In this document: positions 18,498-27,034 of the stretch, piece after piece | How positions within the stretch are numbered: position 1 is the first letter of the stretch | How the letters are laid out: every line of letters starts with the position of its first letter | Assembly: GCF_021369635.1 (NCBI RefSeq) | Contig: NZ_JAJNBZ010000028.1 | Span: 15,226-71,324 of the forward strand | DNA from: Paenibacillus profundus | GTDB lineage: Bacteria; Bacillota; Bacilli; Paenibacillales; Paenibacillaceae | DNA length: 56,099 nt | Reading direction: 5' to 3' | Notes under the pieces: generated by a model | Told to the model about the DNA's origin: nothing | Databases searched by the model: none | What the model saw: only the letters and a program-made list of their open reading frames with translations | Translations under genes and position numbers: made by a program

Positions 18498-18989
18498 TTA
18501 TCGGTTATCGATTTTTTCCGGATACATATCGTGATTCATGAGCCGGTAGGACGCCATCTCTTCGTATTTTGTTCCCGGGCGTCCGTAATTGCAATAGGGG
18601 TCGATAGAAATACCCCCACGCGGCGTAAATTTGCCCCATACCTCGATATATTTCGGATCGAGCAGGGCGATAAGGTCGTTCATGATGATGTTGACGCAGT
18701 CTTCATGGAAATCGCCGTGATTACGGAAGCTGAACATATAGAGCTTGAGCGACTTGCTCTCGACACATTTCTGACCGGGAATGTAGCTGATGTACATCGT
18801 CGCGAAGTCCGGCTGACCTGTCATTGGACATAGACTCGTAAACTCCGGACAATTGAATTTGACAAAATAATCACGGTTCGGGTGTTTATTATCAAAGGAT
18901 TCCAATACGTGCGGTGCGTAGTCTGCCGGATATTCCGTCTTGGCGCCGAGCTGCTGCAATTGCAGCTCCGCTTCATTTCTGCCTGCCAT
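18498..18989 (-). CDS. queF: NADPH-dependent preQ0 reductase
   Basis: Reduces 7-cyano-7-deazaguanine (preQ0) to preQ1, the last step before insertion into tRNA for queuosine. The 163-residue unimodular type has the nucleophilic cysteine in [13 protein letters not shown], the NADPH/substrate motif [21 protein letters not shown], and [16 protein letters not shown]. It ends the queC-D-E-F cluster; a fragment of the dispersed repeat lies between queE and queF. Confidence 0.96.
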   Translation of the reverse strand: MAGRNEAELQLQQLGAKTEYPADYAPHVLESFDNKHPNRDYFVKFNCPEFTSLCPMTGQPDFATMYISYIPGQKCVESKSLKLYMFSFRNHGDFHEDCVNIIMNDLIALLDPKYIEVWGKFTPRGGISIDPYCNYGRPGTKYEEMASYRLMNHDMYPEKIDNR

Positions 18990-19037
18990 AAGTGATTTCC
19001 CCCTCTAACTCGCTTAAATTAATATTTGTAAGTTATA

Positions 19038-19078
19038 AAAAACTTTTCAGCACCGAGAAGTACAAGTTTTGTTGCCTC
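19038..19078 (+). repeat. Dispersed repeat, copy 6 (left-end fragment)
   Basis: AACTTTTCAGCACCGAGAAG followed by TACAAGTTTT matches 54594-54623 of copy 12 base for base. The outer TGTTCAAAAAG is missing. The right side ends GTTGCCTC against the queE stop codon. Confidence 0.75.
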
Positions 19079-19804
19079 TTATACGCCGCGCTTATTGCCC
19101 CACACAAGCGTATGAAGCTGCGGCAGCACTCGTACCCGATTCAGCCTCGGTTCGGCGGCTGTTCGGTCAATTAGCCATTCGTATTTACGCAGCAGGCTCC
19201 GGATGAGCTCGTCATCATCAGAGCTGTGCACATCGTCGTTGCCCGTCTGCAGGACGAATGGAATGTCAGCATACCGTTCATGGACGCGTATGGCGTACTG
19301 TAAGTCCTGCTCGTCGAACACGACAACCTTCAAGCATAATCCTTTGCATTCAGAGCGGTTCCACAGCCGGTTCACGATGTCGTCCAGCCGATCGAAATCA
19401 GTATCCATCCCGGAGCTCGGAGGCTTCGGGGACAGCGTGACATCGTCAATGCGCATGAGCCAGTCCTGCCAGCGCGAGCCTTGCGTCTCCACTGCGGAGC
19501 GGATCCCATGCGCATGCAGCAGATCGACGAGTTCGCCCATGCCAGGTATTAAGGCGGGATTGCCGCCTGATATGGTGACATGCTCGAAGCAGCCTGCGGC
19601 TAGTCTGTTCAATTCGTCGAAAATATCCTCTGCCGCCATCGGACGAATGTCTTCTTTCCCCGATCCATCCCACGTAAAGGCGGAATCGCACCATGAACAG
19701 CGGTAATCGCAGCCTGCCGTGCGCACGAACATCGTCTTCTGACCGACAAGCAGGCCTTCCCCCTGCACGGTCGGGCCGAAGATTTCCAGAACCGGTATCG
19801 TCAT
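19079..19804 (-). CDS. queE: 7-carboxy-7-deazaguanine synthase (radical SAM)
   Basis: Ring-contracting radical SAM enzyme converting 6-carboxytetrahydropterin to 7-carboxy-7-deazaguanine. The 241 residues have IFGPTVQGEG at the N terminus and the cluster motif AGCDYRCSWCD (Cx3Cx2C). VTISGGNPALIPGMGELVD and ETQGSRW follow. The chosen ATG overlaps the queD stop as ATGA, which fits the coupling seen throughout this cluster; an ATG 12 bases upstream sits too close to the GGGAG ribosome site. Confidence 0.95.
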   Translation of the reverse strand: MTIPVLEIFGPTVQGEGLLVGQKTMFVRTAGCDYRCSWCDSAFTWDGSGKEDIRPMAAEDIFDELNRLAAGCFEHVTISGGNPALIPGMGELVDLLHAHGIRSAVETQGSRWQDWLMRIDDVTLSPKPPSSGMDTDFDRLDDIVNRLWNRSECKGLCLKVVVFDEQDLQYAIRVHERYADIPFVLQTGNDDVHSSDDDELIRSLLRKYEWLIDRTAAEPRLNRVRVLPQLHTLVWGNKRGV

Positions 19805-20289
19805 GAGTCCATCCACTCCCGTCTGGCCTCAGCGTAGCTCGTTGGTGTCTCATAAAGGCGCACGAATTCCACTCGCCCGCCTTCACAGCGGCTCTCATAC
19901 GATTCCGTGCGCAGCGCGGCATCCATTTGCTCGTACAGCCATACGACCATATTTTCCGCCGTCGTGTTCATCAGAGGCAGCGTCTCGTTCAAATAACGAT
20001 GGTCGACATAAGGCTCGATGCGGTCCTTCCAAATGTCCTTAATATCTCCGAAATCGAGTGCCAATCCGATATCGTTCACGAAGCCGCTTAATCCGAACAC
20101 GACTTTGTACGTATGGCCATGGAGATTTTTGCACTTGCCTTCATAGGCATGCAGATGGTGAGCCGCATCAAAGGTGAACTCCTTGCTTACGAGCACCCTG
20201 TGGCGATGATAGCGCAGCGATTCTCGTGAGATGTCCGCGCCTAACGTCTGCAGCTTGTCTACGATGCGGAACGGTCCAGGTGTGCTCAT
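19801..20289 (-). CDS. queD: 6-carboxy-5,6,7,8-tetrahydropterin synthase
   Basis: Converts dihydroneopterin triphosphate to 6-carboxytetrahydropterin in preQ0 synthesis. The 162 residues show the zinc-binding histidines in [24 protein letters not shown], with [11 protein letters not shown] as the family signature, and DHRYLNE and PTAENM-like [13 protein letters not shown]. The start overlaps queC by four bases (ATGA). Confidence 0.95.
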   Translation of the reverse strand: MSTPGPFRIVDKLQTLGADISRESLRYHRHRVLVSKEFTFDAAHHLHAYEGKCKNLHGHTYKVVFGLSGFVNDIGLALDFGDIKDIWKDRIEPYVDHRYLNETLPLMNTTAENMVVWLYEQMDAALRTESYESRCEGGRVEFVRLYETPTSYAEARREWMDS

Positions 20290-21035
20290 ACGCTCATATC
20301 CTCATGCTGCTGGCGTTCCTCCAGATAGCTTTCCAGTCCTGCACGGCGCAGCTTGCATGACGGACACTCGCCGCACCCGTCGCCCGGCAGCCCGTTATAG
20401 CAGGTAACCGTTTCCGTGCGCACGAAGTCGAATGCGCCGAGTTCATCGGCGAGACGCCAGGTCTGCGCTTTATTTAGCCACATCAGCGGCGTATGCATAA
20501 CGAAGCCGTAATCCATCGCCAGATTGAGCGTAACGTTTAATGACTTGACGAATACGTCGCGGCAGTCCGGATAACCGCTAAAGTCGGTTTCACAGACACC
20601 GGTGACGATATGTCTTGCACCCATTTGCTTGGCGTAAATCGCCGCGAACGAGAAGAACAGCAGGTTGCGTCCTTCGACAAACGTGTTCGGCAGCTGCCCT
20701 TCTTCATGCGCAATGTCGATATCTCCCCGCGTCAGCGCGTTCGGCGCCAGCTGATTGAGCAGCGACATGTCAAGAATGCGGTGTGGAATGTGCAGCTTCT
20801 CGGCGATCCGCTTCGCGTAATCCATCTCGCTCTTGTGCCGCTGTCCGTAATCGAACGTAATTGCCTCCACTTCGCCGAAGCGCTGCATGGCCCAGAACAG
20901 GCACGTGGTGCTGTCTTGACCGCCGCTAAAGACGACGATCGCCTTCTCCTTCGGCATGTCCGCCTTTCCGTCTTCGTGTGGGCGTGCTTCAGCGAAGCTC
21001 GACACATTGATATGGTTATTCATTTCTGTTTCCAT
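20286..21035 (-). CDS. queC: 7-cyano-7-deazaguanine (preQ0) synthase
   Basis: ATP-dependent conversion of 7-carboxy-7-deazaguanine to preQ0. It has the PP-loop [18 protein letters not shown], the motif [11 protein letters not shown], and the C-terminal zinc site [20 protein letters not shown] start at METEMN (249 residues), where AAAGGA lies ten bases upstream. The extra 30 residues before the usual beginning (MPKEKAIVV) are unlike the family, so a later start is possible. First gene of the que cluster, behind a preQ1 riboswitch. Confidence 0.94.
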   Translation of the reverse strand: METEMNNHINVSSFAEARPHEDGKADMPKEKAIVVFSGGQDSTTCLFWAMQRFGEVEAITFDYGQRHKSEMDYAKRIAEKLHIPHRILDMSLLNQLAPNALTRGDIDIAHEEGQLPNTFVEGRNLLFFSFAAIYAKQMGARHIVTGVCETDFSGYPDCRDVFVKSLNVTLNLAMDYGFVMHTPLMWLNKAQTWRLADELGAFDFVRTETVTCYNGLPGDGCGECPSCKLRRAGLESYLEERQQHEDMSV

Positions 21036-21205
21036 GTTTTTCTCATCCTTTCTTGTTCCCTCGTCTGCCATGCACCGGGACGCGCCCGCATACCTGCATT
21101 CTTGAACAAAGCGAAAGGCATGTGCTCAAAGTACATGTTTAAAAAAACCTTTTTAAAAAGACTTATAAAGCACAAAAAAGACAGCACTAAGGAAACATAC
21201 TAATG

Positions 21206-21240
21206 AGTGTTCAAAAAAAGGGACTTTTTGAACTTCACTA
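21206..21240 (+). repeat. Dispersed repeat, copy 7 (minimal hairpin in que leader)
   Basis: GAGTGTTCAAAAAAAGGGAC then TTTTTGAACTTCACTAG. The arm pairing extends outward (CTAGTGAA against CACTCATTAG). It lies between the preQ1 aptamer and queC, so it is part of the leader RNA. Confidence 0.8.
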
Positions 21241-21260
21241 GATCCGTAGGATACTGTCAG

Positions 21261-21298
21261 CCTTAGTTTTTTATAGAGGGAGATTGCGAACCTCTCCC
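21261..21298 (-). promoter_or_regulatory. PreQ1-I riboswitch aptamer
   Basis: On the minus strand: AGAGGTTCGCAATCTCCCTC followed by TATAAAAAACTAAGG. This matches the preQ1-I pattern: P1 AGAGG pairing with CCUCU, a short loop, and an A-rich tail ending ACUAA that forms the H-type pseudoknot. It lies about 225 bases upstream of queC, whose product makes the preQ1 precursor. The downstream switch region contains ACTAAGG and CCTTAGTGCTGTCTTTTTT, interrupted by a dispersed repeat. Confidence 0.9.
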
Positions 21299-21338
21299 GC
21301 AAGGTATGGTCCTCGCGGAATGTATGCAGTTGTTATTC

Positions 21339-21367
21339 ATTATAGAGAATGGAAGCGGAAGTTTCAA
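21339..21367 (-). promoter_or_regulatory. Sigma-A promoter of the queCDEF operon
   Basis: Minus-strand TTGAAA (21362-21367), 17-bp spacer, TATAAT (21339-21344). Transcription would begin about 35 bases before the preQ1 aptamer. Confidence 0.75.
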
Positions 21368-21399
21368 AACCATATTTCGCTAAATACAGGGTGGAACAC

Positions 21400-21442
21400 A
21401 AAAAAAACGGCTTCCCCCTTTAGAAAAAGGAAGAACCGTTTC
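21400..21442 (-). terminator. Intrinsic terminator of hup-rqcP
   Basis: Stem AAACGG-TTCTTCC pairing with GGGGAAGCCGTTT, followed by a run of eight T on the minus strand. Confidence 0.8.
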
Positions 21443-21463
21443 TTCTTGTCATGCATATGGCGT

Positions 21464-21742
21464 CTACCAGCCGAAATCGTTCGATTTCGGAATGGCTTCT
21501 TCCTTGAGCAGAGAGTACATCCCCGCCGCTTCATCTTTCTTCGTCGTCTCTTGGAGACGCTCCACGCGGACGGTGACGAGCTTCTGTCCGAATTGAACCG
21601 TTATCTCGTCGCCAACCTTAACAGACGTGCTCGGCTTCGCTTCACGTCCATTCAAGACTACACGTCCCTGTTCAGACACATCTTTTGCGACGGTACGCCG
21701 CTTAATGAGTCGCGATACTTTCAGGAACTTGTCCAGACGCAT
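21464..21742 (-). CDS. rqcP: S4-domain ribosome quality-control factor RqcP
   Basis: 92 residues with one S4 RNA-binding domain: MRLDKFLKVSRLIKRRTVAK, GRVVLNGREAKPSTSVKVGD. In B. subtilis RqcP (YabO) works with RqcH to add poly-alanine tails on stalled 50S subunits. The ATG lies at the hup stop, so the two genes are probably coupled. The usual neighbour yabP has been displaced by the que cluster. Confidence 0.93.
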   Translation of the reverse strand: MRLDKFLKVSRLIKRRTVAKDVSEQGRVVLNGREAKPSTSVKVGDEITVQFGQKLVTVRVERLQETTKKDEAAGMYSLLKEEAIPKSNDFGW

Positions 21743-22014
21743 TATTTTACTGCTTCTTTAAGCTTGTTGCCCGCTTTGAACGCTGGAACGACGGATTCAG
21801 GAATCTCGATCGTTTTGCCTGTTTGCGGGTTGCGGCCCGTACGGCCTGCGCGTTTGCGAGTTTCGAATGTACCGAAGCCGATCAGTTGAACTTTGTCACC
21901 TTTGGACAATGCATCTGTTACTTCACCGAAGAAACCGTTCAGGACGGATTCAACGTCTTTCTTAGTCAAGCCGCTTTTTGTAGAGATGTTAGTAATCAAG
22001 TCAGTTTTGTTCAT
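21742..22014 (-). CDS. hup: Histone-like DNA-binding protein HU
   Basis: 90-residue HU with MNKTDLITNISTKSGLTKKD, GFGTFETRKRAGRTGRNPQTG (the DNA-contacting arm) and IPESVVPAFKAGNKLK. Dimeric nucleoid protein that bends DNA. The ATG is set by GGGAGG upstream and by the family N terminus. In B. subtilis the HU gene hbs is elsewhere; here it lies between mazG and rqcP. Confidence 0.96.
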   Translation of the reverse strand: MNKTDLITNISTKSGLTKKDVESVLNGFFGEVTDALSKGDKVQLIGFGTFETRKRAGRTGRNPQTGKTIEIPESVVPAFKAGNKLKEAVK

Positions 22015-22199
22015 GTGTATTGGCCTCCCAATCCTATTATTCATTCATAGAGTGTGTTGGCGTGCAAGCTAACGCTTGAGCCGCGGAATACTTATTGCAT
22101 GTATGTATTCTTGCTTTTTAGGAAAATTCCTTCCCGGTTGCGGCACTTTTTCATATTTTGACGAAAAATAGAGAATATTAGGGCCGCTGCACGCCCGGG

Positions 22200-23720
22200 T
22201 TACGGTTCGAGCCGCTTCGCTTCCTGCCACCACCGCTCCATTTCTAGTAAATCAGTTTGGTCAAAAGATTTGCCGTTTATACGAAGCTGCTCTTCGATAT
22301 ATTGAAATCGGCGCACAAATTTGCGGTTCGTGAGGGTGAGCGACTCTTCCGGATCTGCGGACATGAAGCGGGCTGCATTGACGACCGAGAACAGTACATC
22401 GCCCAGTTCTTCGGCGGCATGAGCCATATGCTTGTCCTTATCCTCTTCACCCGTTGCCGAATCTACCGAAGCAATCGCCTCTCGCAATTCTTGCAATTCT
22501 TCGGCTACTTTGTCAAGTACATCTTCCACACGATCCCAGTCAAAGCCGACCTTGGCCGCTTTTTTCTGCAATTTGTAAGCTTTCATCAGCGCCGGCAAAT
22601 CTCTCGGCACGCCATCTAGAACGGATGCTGCTTCACTCGCGATCCCTTTGCGGCGCTTCTCTTCCGCTTTCATCTGCTCCCAGTTGCCGAGAGCCGATTC
22701 AGCATCCGCTGCATGCTTGTCGCCAAACACATGGGGATGACGGAAAATCAGCTTCTCATTCAGCCCCTGAATGACATCGTACACGCCGAATGTGCCCGTT
22801 TCTTCCTCCATCTGGGAGTGAAGCATAATTTGCAGCAGCAAATCGCCGAGCTCCTCCTGCATATGCGCCGGATCATCATCATCGATCGTTTCGAGCACCT
22901 CATACGTTTCCTCAATGAGGTTCTTCCGAATCGATTGATGTGTCTGCTCCCGGTCCCACGGACATCCTTCCGGACTGCGCAGGATGGACACAATTTCGTG
23001 CAAGCGGCTAAACGTGCGGTTCCGCACCGCATCGTCCGTTGTACGAGGAACCCAAATGAGCGACAGATTGCCGTAACCGTCCAGATGATCCAACTCGTGA
23101 AGCGGCACGCGCACAATCTGTTCCATTCCTTCGACACCAAGCGCATGACCAACCGTGATTTCATAGTCATCCGGATAAATCTCCATCAGACTTAGCTTCA
23201 CATCAGAAGCCGTAAACGTATCATACACTTGTCCGATGACCGTGTGCAACCGGGGATTCAAGCCAGCAGGCTGAAGCCCTGACGCATCCAGCAATTGAAA
23301 GCCTTCAATCGGATCGAATCCGAGCGCAATAAACGCCTGATCAAGGAAGCTCTCCCCGCCTACAATCTTCAACGCAATCCCTTGTTCCGAACAGCGCTCC
23401 TTAAGCAGCTGAACCGTCGCCTCCGCCACCATCGGGTGGCCGGGAACGGCATACACGATCGTGCTGTCTGAACTAACCAAGGCCGCCACCATCAATTCAC
23501 GGCAAATTTCTGCATAGACGCTCGGAAAGTCTTCCTGTGTCTCGTAAATGCGGTCGAACGATCGGTACGTAATGCCGTGCTCCTTGAACAGGGACATAAC
23601 CGGATGATGCTCTGTGCGCACATAGATGTGCGGAGATTGCTGCAGCAGATTCCATACAGCCAGCGTCAGCTGGCCGACATCGCCGGAGCCAAGGCCGACG
23701 ACTGTGATGTTACCGGGCAT
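22200..23720 (-). CDS. mazG: Fused tetrapyrrole methylase-like / MazG NTP pyrophosphohydrolase (YabN)
   Basis: 506 residues in two parts. Residues 1 to about 220 are a TP-methylase fold (ITVVGLGSGDVGQLTL, VYAVPGHPMVAE). Residues about 235-500 are a MazG with two repeats (CPWDREQTHQSIRKNLIEE with EELGDLLLQIMLH; AAEELGDVLFSVVNAARF) that carry the EExxE and ExxD metal sites. The pyrophosphohydrolase part clears aberrant nucleoside triphosphates; the methylase-like part has no proven activity. Located between the flippase and hup. Confidence 0.94.
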   Translation of the reverse strand: MPGNITVVGLGSGDVGQLTLAVWNLLQQSPHIYVRTEHHPVMSLFKEHGITYRSFDRIYETQEDFPSVYAEICRELMVAALVSSDSTIVYAVPGHPMVAEATVQLLKERCSEQGIALKIVGGESFLDQAFIALGFDPIEGFQLLDASGLQPAGLNPRLHTVIGQVYDTFTASDVKLSLMEIYPDDYEITVGHALGVEGMEQIVRVPLHELDHLDGYGNLSLIWVPRTTDDAVRNRTFSRLHEIVSILRSPEGCPWDREQTHQSIRKNLIEETYEVLETIDDDDPAHMQEELGDLLLQIMLHSQMEEETGTFGVYDVIQGLNEKLIFRHPHVFGDKHAADAESALGNWEQMKAEEKRRKGIASEAASVLDGVPRDLPALMKAYKLQKKAAKVGFDWDRVEDVLDKVAEELQELREAIASVDSATGEEDKDKHMAHAAEELGDVLFSVVNAARFMSADPEESLTLTNRKFVRRFQYIEEQLRINGKSFDQTDLLEMERWWQEAKRLEP

Positions 23721-23881
23721 AGTGATGCCTCCTTTATGGTAAAGGTCATGTTCCTATTCTGAATGAATTCATACCAGCAGCATGAATGAACCTGTGCGGA
23801 CAGCGCCTGCCGTACTAGGCCGGGCGGCTTCACTGCCTTGCAGAGGCCCGTCCGTGTCGGCGGATGTGCCTCGAGGCGAGG

Positions 23882-25618
23882 CTACGGGCGCCGCCCAAGA
23901 CGCGACGCGAACGCGGCCAGGCGCGGCCCTATGCGCGGCACGGCGGCGAGCTCATGCGGCGTCACCGCGCCAAGCGCGGCAGCGAGGGCGGCGAATGTCG
24001 CCGCTCCGAGCGGCACGCCGACGGCCGTAGCCAAGGCCGCGCCCGAGCGCCCGGTGGCGCCAAGCCATGCGGGCAGCGCTGCGGCTAGGCACACGGCAGC
24101 GGCCATACCGGCGAGGGCAAGCGCCAGTTGCCCGCTGCGGGCGCCCCAGGCGGCGATGCCGACGCCGCTGACGCGTGCCAGCGCGACCGCGTTCAGCGCC
24201 GCTGCGAGGGCGAGCGCTGCGGCCGCGGAGGTGGCTGCCCCGGCGATGCCGTACGCCGGGACGAGCCACACATTCAAGGCCGCCTTCACGCAAGCAGCGG
24301 CCAGCAGATGCAGCGCCGGGGCCCGCACCGCGCCCATGCCCTGCATTAAGGCGGCGGTTACTGCCTGGAATACGCCGCTAACCGCCGTGGAAGCAACCAG
24401 CACGAACGCCGTCCATCCAGCGTTATCCGTGTACAGCGCCACGTTAATAGGCTCAGCCAAGGCCATAAGCCCGACCGTGGCGGCCAAGCCAAGCAACCAC
24501 GCCCAGCGCTGCGCAGTTCGAATAAGCGCACGCAGCTGCTGCTCATCCTGCCACCGCACCGCCTCTGCCACCGCTGGCACAAGCCCGACGGCTAGCGAGC
24601 CCGCCACCATCGTGACAAGCTGCACAAGCGGGAACGCGCGGCTATATATGCCGAACTGCGCAAGCGCGTCAGCTTCGCTCAACCCTTGCTCCAGCAGCAA
24701 GCGCGGCACCGTGAACACATCGACCACGTTCACGGCCGGCATTACAATCGCGCCGAGGCAGATCGGCAGAGCCGTCCAAGCGAGACGCCGCATCCATGTC
24801 CAGAGCGTGGGCGACCCCGATCCCTCTCGAGGAGGAGTCCCGTCTAGAACAACGGCCCCTTCCGCGAACCTCACCGCCTGCAGCGCGACATCAACTGATA
24901 ATGTCTCATCTGCCGCATCAACAATAGCTTCTTCCCGCTTCCTTGCCTTGCGGCTCCGCTGCTTGCGATGCTCTATCCACCAGTATATCCCCATTGTCAG
25001 CAAACCGCACACGCCGCCCGCAAATGATCCAAATGTGGCGCCTGCGGCCACCGTCTCATTCGGTGCGCCATGGCTTGTATAATATAGCAGCAGCGCGATC
25101 ATCACCGTCACTCTGCCAGTCTGTTCGATCACTTGCGACACGGCTGTCGAATTCATTTCCCCGCGCCCCTGATTATACCCTCTCAAGGCCGCAGCAAGCG
25201 GCATGACGAGCAGAGCATAAGCCGAGCTCTGGATCGCCGGTACCGTGTGACGGTTGCCGATCCATCCGGCTATCGCTTCCGCGCCCGACATCAACGCTAC
25301 GAACCCAATAAGACCAGTGACAGACATAAGTAAGCAAGAGGCGTACAGCATTTTCTCCGAGCCCCGCTCATCACCAGCCGCCTCACATTCCGCCACCAAG
25401 CGGGCAACTGCTACCGGAATGCCAGCTGAGGCGATAACGACAAGCAGGACATAGAACGGGTAGACCGCATTATAGATGCCGAAGACACCGTCGCCCCCAA
25501 TATTTTGCAGCGGAATTTTTTGCAATGTGCCGATTACTTTTGACACGACTGTAGCCAAGCCTAACATCAGCGCACCGGATACGACTTGTCCCGACGTGCG
25601 GGATTTTCGATCATTCAA
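23882..25618 (-). CDS. yabM: SpoVB-like MOP-family lipid flippase (YabM)
   Basis: 578-residue polytopic membrane protein of the MATE/MOP/MurJ superfamily. It opens with SGALMLGLATVVSKVIGTLQKIPLQNIGGDG, the signature of the SpoVB subfamily; GIYNAVYPFYVLLVVIASAGIPVAVARLVAE follows. About 14 hydrophobic helices. A peptidoglycan or polysaccharide precursor transport role is inferred from the family. The last third (codons near 23900-24350) is much richer in G+C and Ala than the rest. The small cytoplasmic insert after helix 6 is rich in Arg/Lys and Asp/Glu. Confidence 0.9.
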   Translation of the reverse strand: MNDRKSRTSGQVVSGALMLGLATVVSKVIGTLQKIPLQNIGGDGVFGIYNAVYPFYVLLVVIASAGIPVAVARLVAECEAAGDERGSEKMLYASCLLMSVTGLIGFVALMSGAEAIAGWIGNRHTVPAIQSSAYALLVMPLAAALRGYNQGRGEMNSTAVSQVIEQTGRVTVMIALLLYYTSHGAPNETVAAGATFGSFAGGVCGLLTMGIYWWIEHRKQRSRKARKREEAIVDAADETLSVDVALQAVRFAEGAVVLDGTPPREGSGSPTLWTWMRRLAWTALPICLGAIVMPAVNVVDVFTVPRLLLEQGLSEADALAQFGIYSRAFPLVQLVTMVAGSLAVGLVPAVAEAVRWQDEQQLRALIRTAQRWAWLLGLAATVGLMALAEPINVALYTDNAGWTAFVLVASTAVSGVFQAVTAALMQGMGAVRAPALHLLAAACVKAALNVWLVPAYGIAGAATSAAAALALAAALNAVALARVSGVGIAAWGARSGQLALALAGMAAAVCLAAALPAWLGATGRSGAALATAVGVPLGAATFAALAAALGAVTPHELAAVPRIGPRLAAFASRLGRRP

Positions 25619-26010
25619 CTGTCATCCCGCCATTCTGTAACGTTCGTACCGTATTATATCATAATCGGTCACCAGGCAAGGAAGACGAAGCGCACCGTTC
25701 ATAACGCGGCTCATACTGCGCCGATGATGCAAAAAAACATAAGAAAAACCTTTATCGAGTCCTTTCAAGATATGCGATCGCGTGTAAAACAGGCTTTATG
25801 TTTTATCACTAAAAAGGAATGTGTTCACAACCTTGTCAATAGTCATAAAAAATCGCTTTGAGGCGTACCCTCTGTCAAATAGCAAGACATTGACTCTTCA
25901 TAATTATCGGAATGTTCCGTTCATGCAGTGGCGCATTCAGACTGACGGTGATTTGCTTCATTCGCCCCTTTGCTTCATTCTCCCCTTCCATCAGGAAGGA
26001 GGCACGCCCA
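25619..26010. other. Gap upstream of yabM, no gene seen
   Basis: AT-rich sequence without ORFs supported by ribosome sites on either strand. It should hold the yabM promoter (minus) and possibly that of the small plus-strand ORF at 26011; I see no clear consensus for either. Confidence 0.5.
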
Positions 26011-26166
26011 GTGACCACTTTGGTTTACTGCCATCATGATCAGCCGTTTTATTCCATGATATACGTGTCGGCATGTGCCTTATCCTTGACGTTATCCCTA
26101 CTGACTGTTTGGGAGAATGGAGCTAAGGACCATTACACGGAAGACAAGCAACATGTTGTCGTTTGA
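26011..26166 (+). CDS. Putative 51-residue membrane protein
   Basis: GTG start with AAGGAGG eight bases upstream, an ideal spacing. The product is 51 residues: a short polar N terminus with two adjacent His (VTTLVYCHHDQPFY), one hydrophobic helix (SMIYVSACALSLTLSLLTVW), and a charged tail (NGAKDHYTEDKQHVVV). It stands alone on the plus strand between spoVT and yabM, both on the minus strand. I do not recognise it. It could be a small spore membrane protein, but that is only inferred from its neighbours. Confidence 0.5.
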   Translation: MTTLVYCHHDQPFYSMIYVSACALSLTLSLLTVWENGAKDHYTEDKQHVVV

Positions 26167-26292
26167 AGTCAAAGGAGCTGCAATTCTGAATGAAGGGGAG
26201 AGTGAAGCAAGGGATGGAACAGACATACCATCCCAGGGAAGGGTTTAGTTGAGGACTCCAAGGCGAAAAACATCTTTTATCCCGATATTTTA

Positions 26293-26353
26293 TAAAAAAC
26301 TCCCGCACCGTTAAGGTTCCACGTCAGACGTGTACCCTATTCGTACAGGAGTT
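26293..26353 (-). terminator. Intrinsic terminator of spoVT
   Basis: Outer stem AACTCC/GGGAGTT with an inner helix around ACACGTC/GACGTGG, followed on the minus strand by TTTTTTATAAAA. Confidence 0.75.
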
Positions 26354-26371
26354 CCTCTTGCAGATATATGA

Positions 26372-26914
26372 TTACTGCTCCATCTGTTTGCCTAGGAAGC
26401 CAGCAGCCGTTTCCGCCATTTTCATTTCCATTTGCGCCATTTTCACGCTATCGTCCTTGTTCAACAGCACGACTGTGCCGATAGGGTCGCCGCCAGTTAC
26501 AATAGGCGCCACTACGAACGATGAGAACGGTTCTTGATTGTCTTTGACGATTTCGTAGTTGCCTGCATTCGTCTCGACGACTGTCTTGCGATTCTCCATG
26601 CAATTCTCGAGCAGCATGCCGATTTGCTTGTCCAAATATTCTTTCTTGGAACCACCTGCTACCGCGATAACCGTATCGCGGTCGGAAATCAACGTAATAT
26701 GACCTGTGTTCTCATACAAAGATTCCGCATATTCTTTAGCAAAATCGCCTAACTCGCCGATTGGGGAATATTTCTTCAGAATGACTTCGCCATCACGATC
26801 TACAAAAATTTCAAGTGGATCACCTTCGCGAATCCGCAATGTGCGGCGAATTTCCTTTGGAATAACAACACGTCCGAGGTCATCAATACGACGAACAATA
26901 CCAGTAGCTTTCAT
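26372..26914 (-). CDS. spoVT: Stage V sporulation regulator SpoVT
   Basis: 180-residue regulator of sigma-G genes. The N-terminal swapped-hairpin AbrB DNA-binding domain reads MKATGIVRRIDDLGRVVIPK (residues 1-50 overall). The C-terminal part (about 55-178) is a GAF-like domain, with ITLISDRDTVIAVAGGSKKEY and FVVAPIVTGGDPIGTVVLL. The N-terminal domain closely resembles AbrB at 46677. A sigma-G-type promoter lies at 27005-27034. Confidence 0.96.
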   Translation of the reverse strand: MKATGIVRRIDDLGRVVIPKEIRRTLRIREGDPLEIFVDRDGEVILKKYSPIGELGDFAKEYAESLYENTGHITLISDRDTVIAVAGGSKKEYLDKQIGMLLENCMENRKTVVETNAGNYEIVKDNQEPFSSFVVAPIVTGGDPIGTVVLLNKDDSVKMAQMEMKMAETAAGFLGKQMEQ

Positions 26915-27004
26915 AAATGGTTGCCCCGCTTTCCGTAAGTAATTTTAGGTCTACTGTATTATTTTTAATTAGGAGAGATGCGGTATGGATTCTAACACTG
27001 ACCA

Positions 27005-27034
27005 TAGTATTCAACTACTCCCAAGTTCTTATAC
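27005..27034 (-). promoter_or_regulatory. Putative sigma-G/F promoter of spoVT
   Basis: Minus-strand GTATA (27030-27034), 17-bp spacer, GAATACTA (27005-27012), close to the sigma-G pattern GYATA-N17/18-CATNNTA. B. subtilis spoVT is sigma-G dependent. Confidence 0.5.

Noticed and set aside
23838..25082. 414-residue plus-strand frame opposite yabM
   Set aside because: Ala/Arg/Ser-rich shadow produced by the high-GC third of yabM; no ribosome site or recognisable motif.
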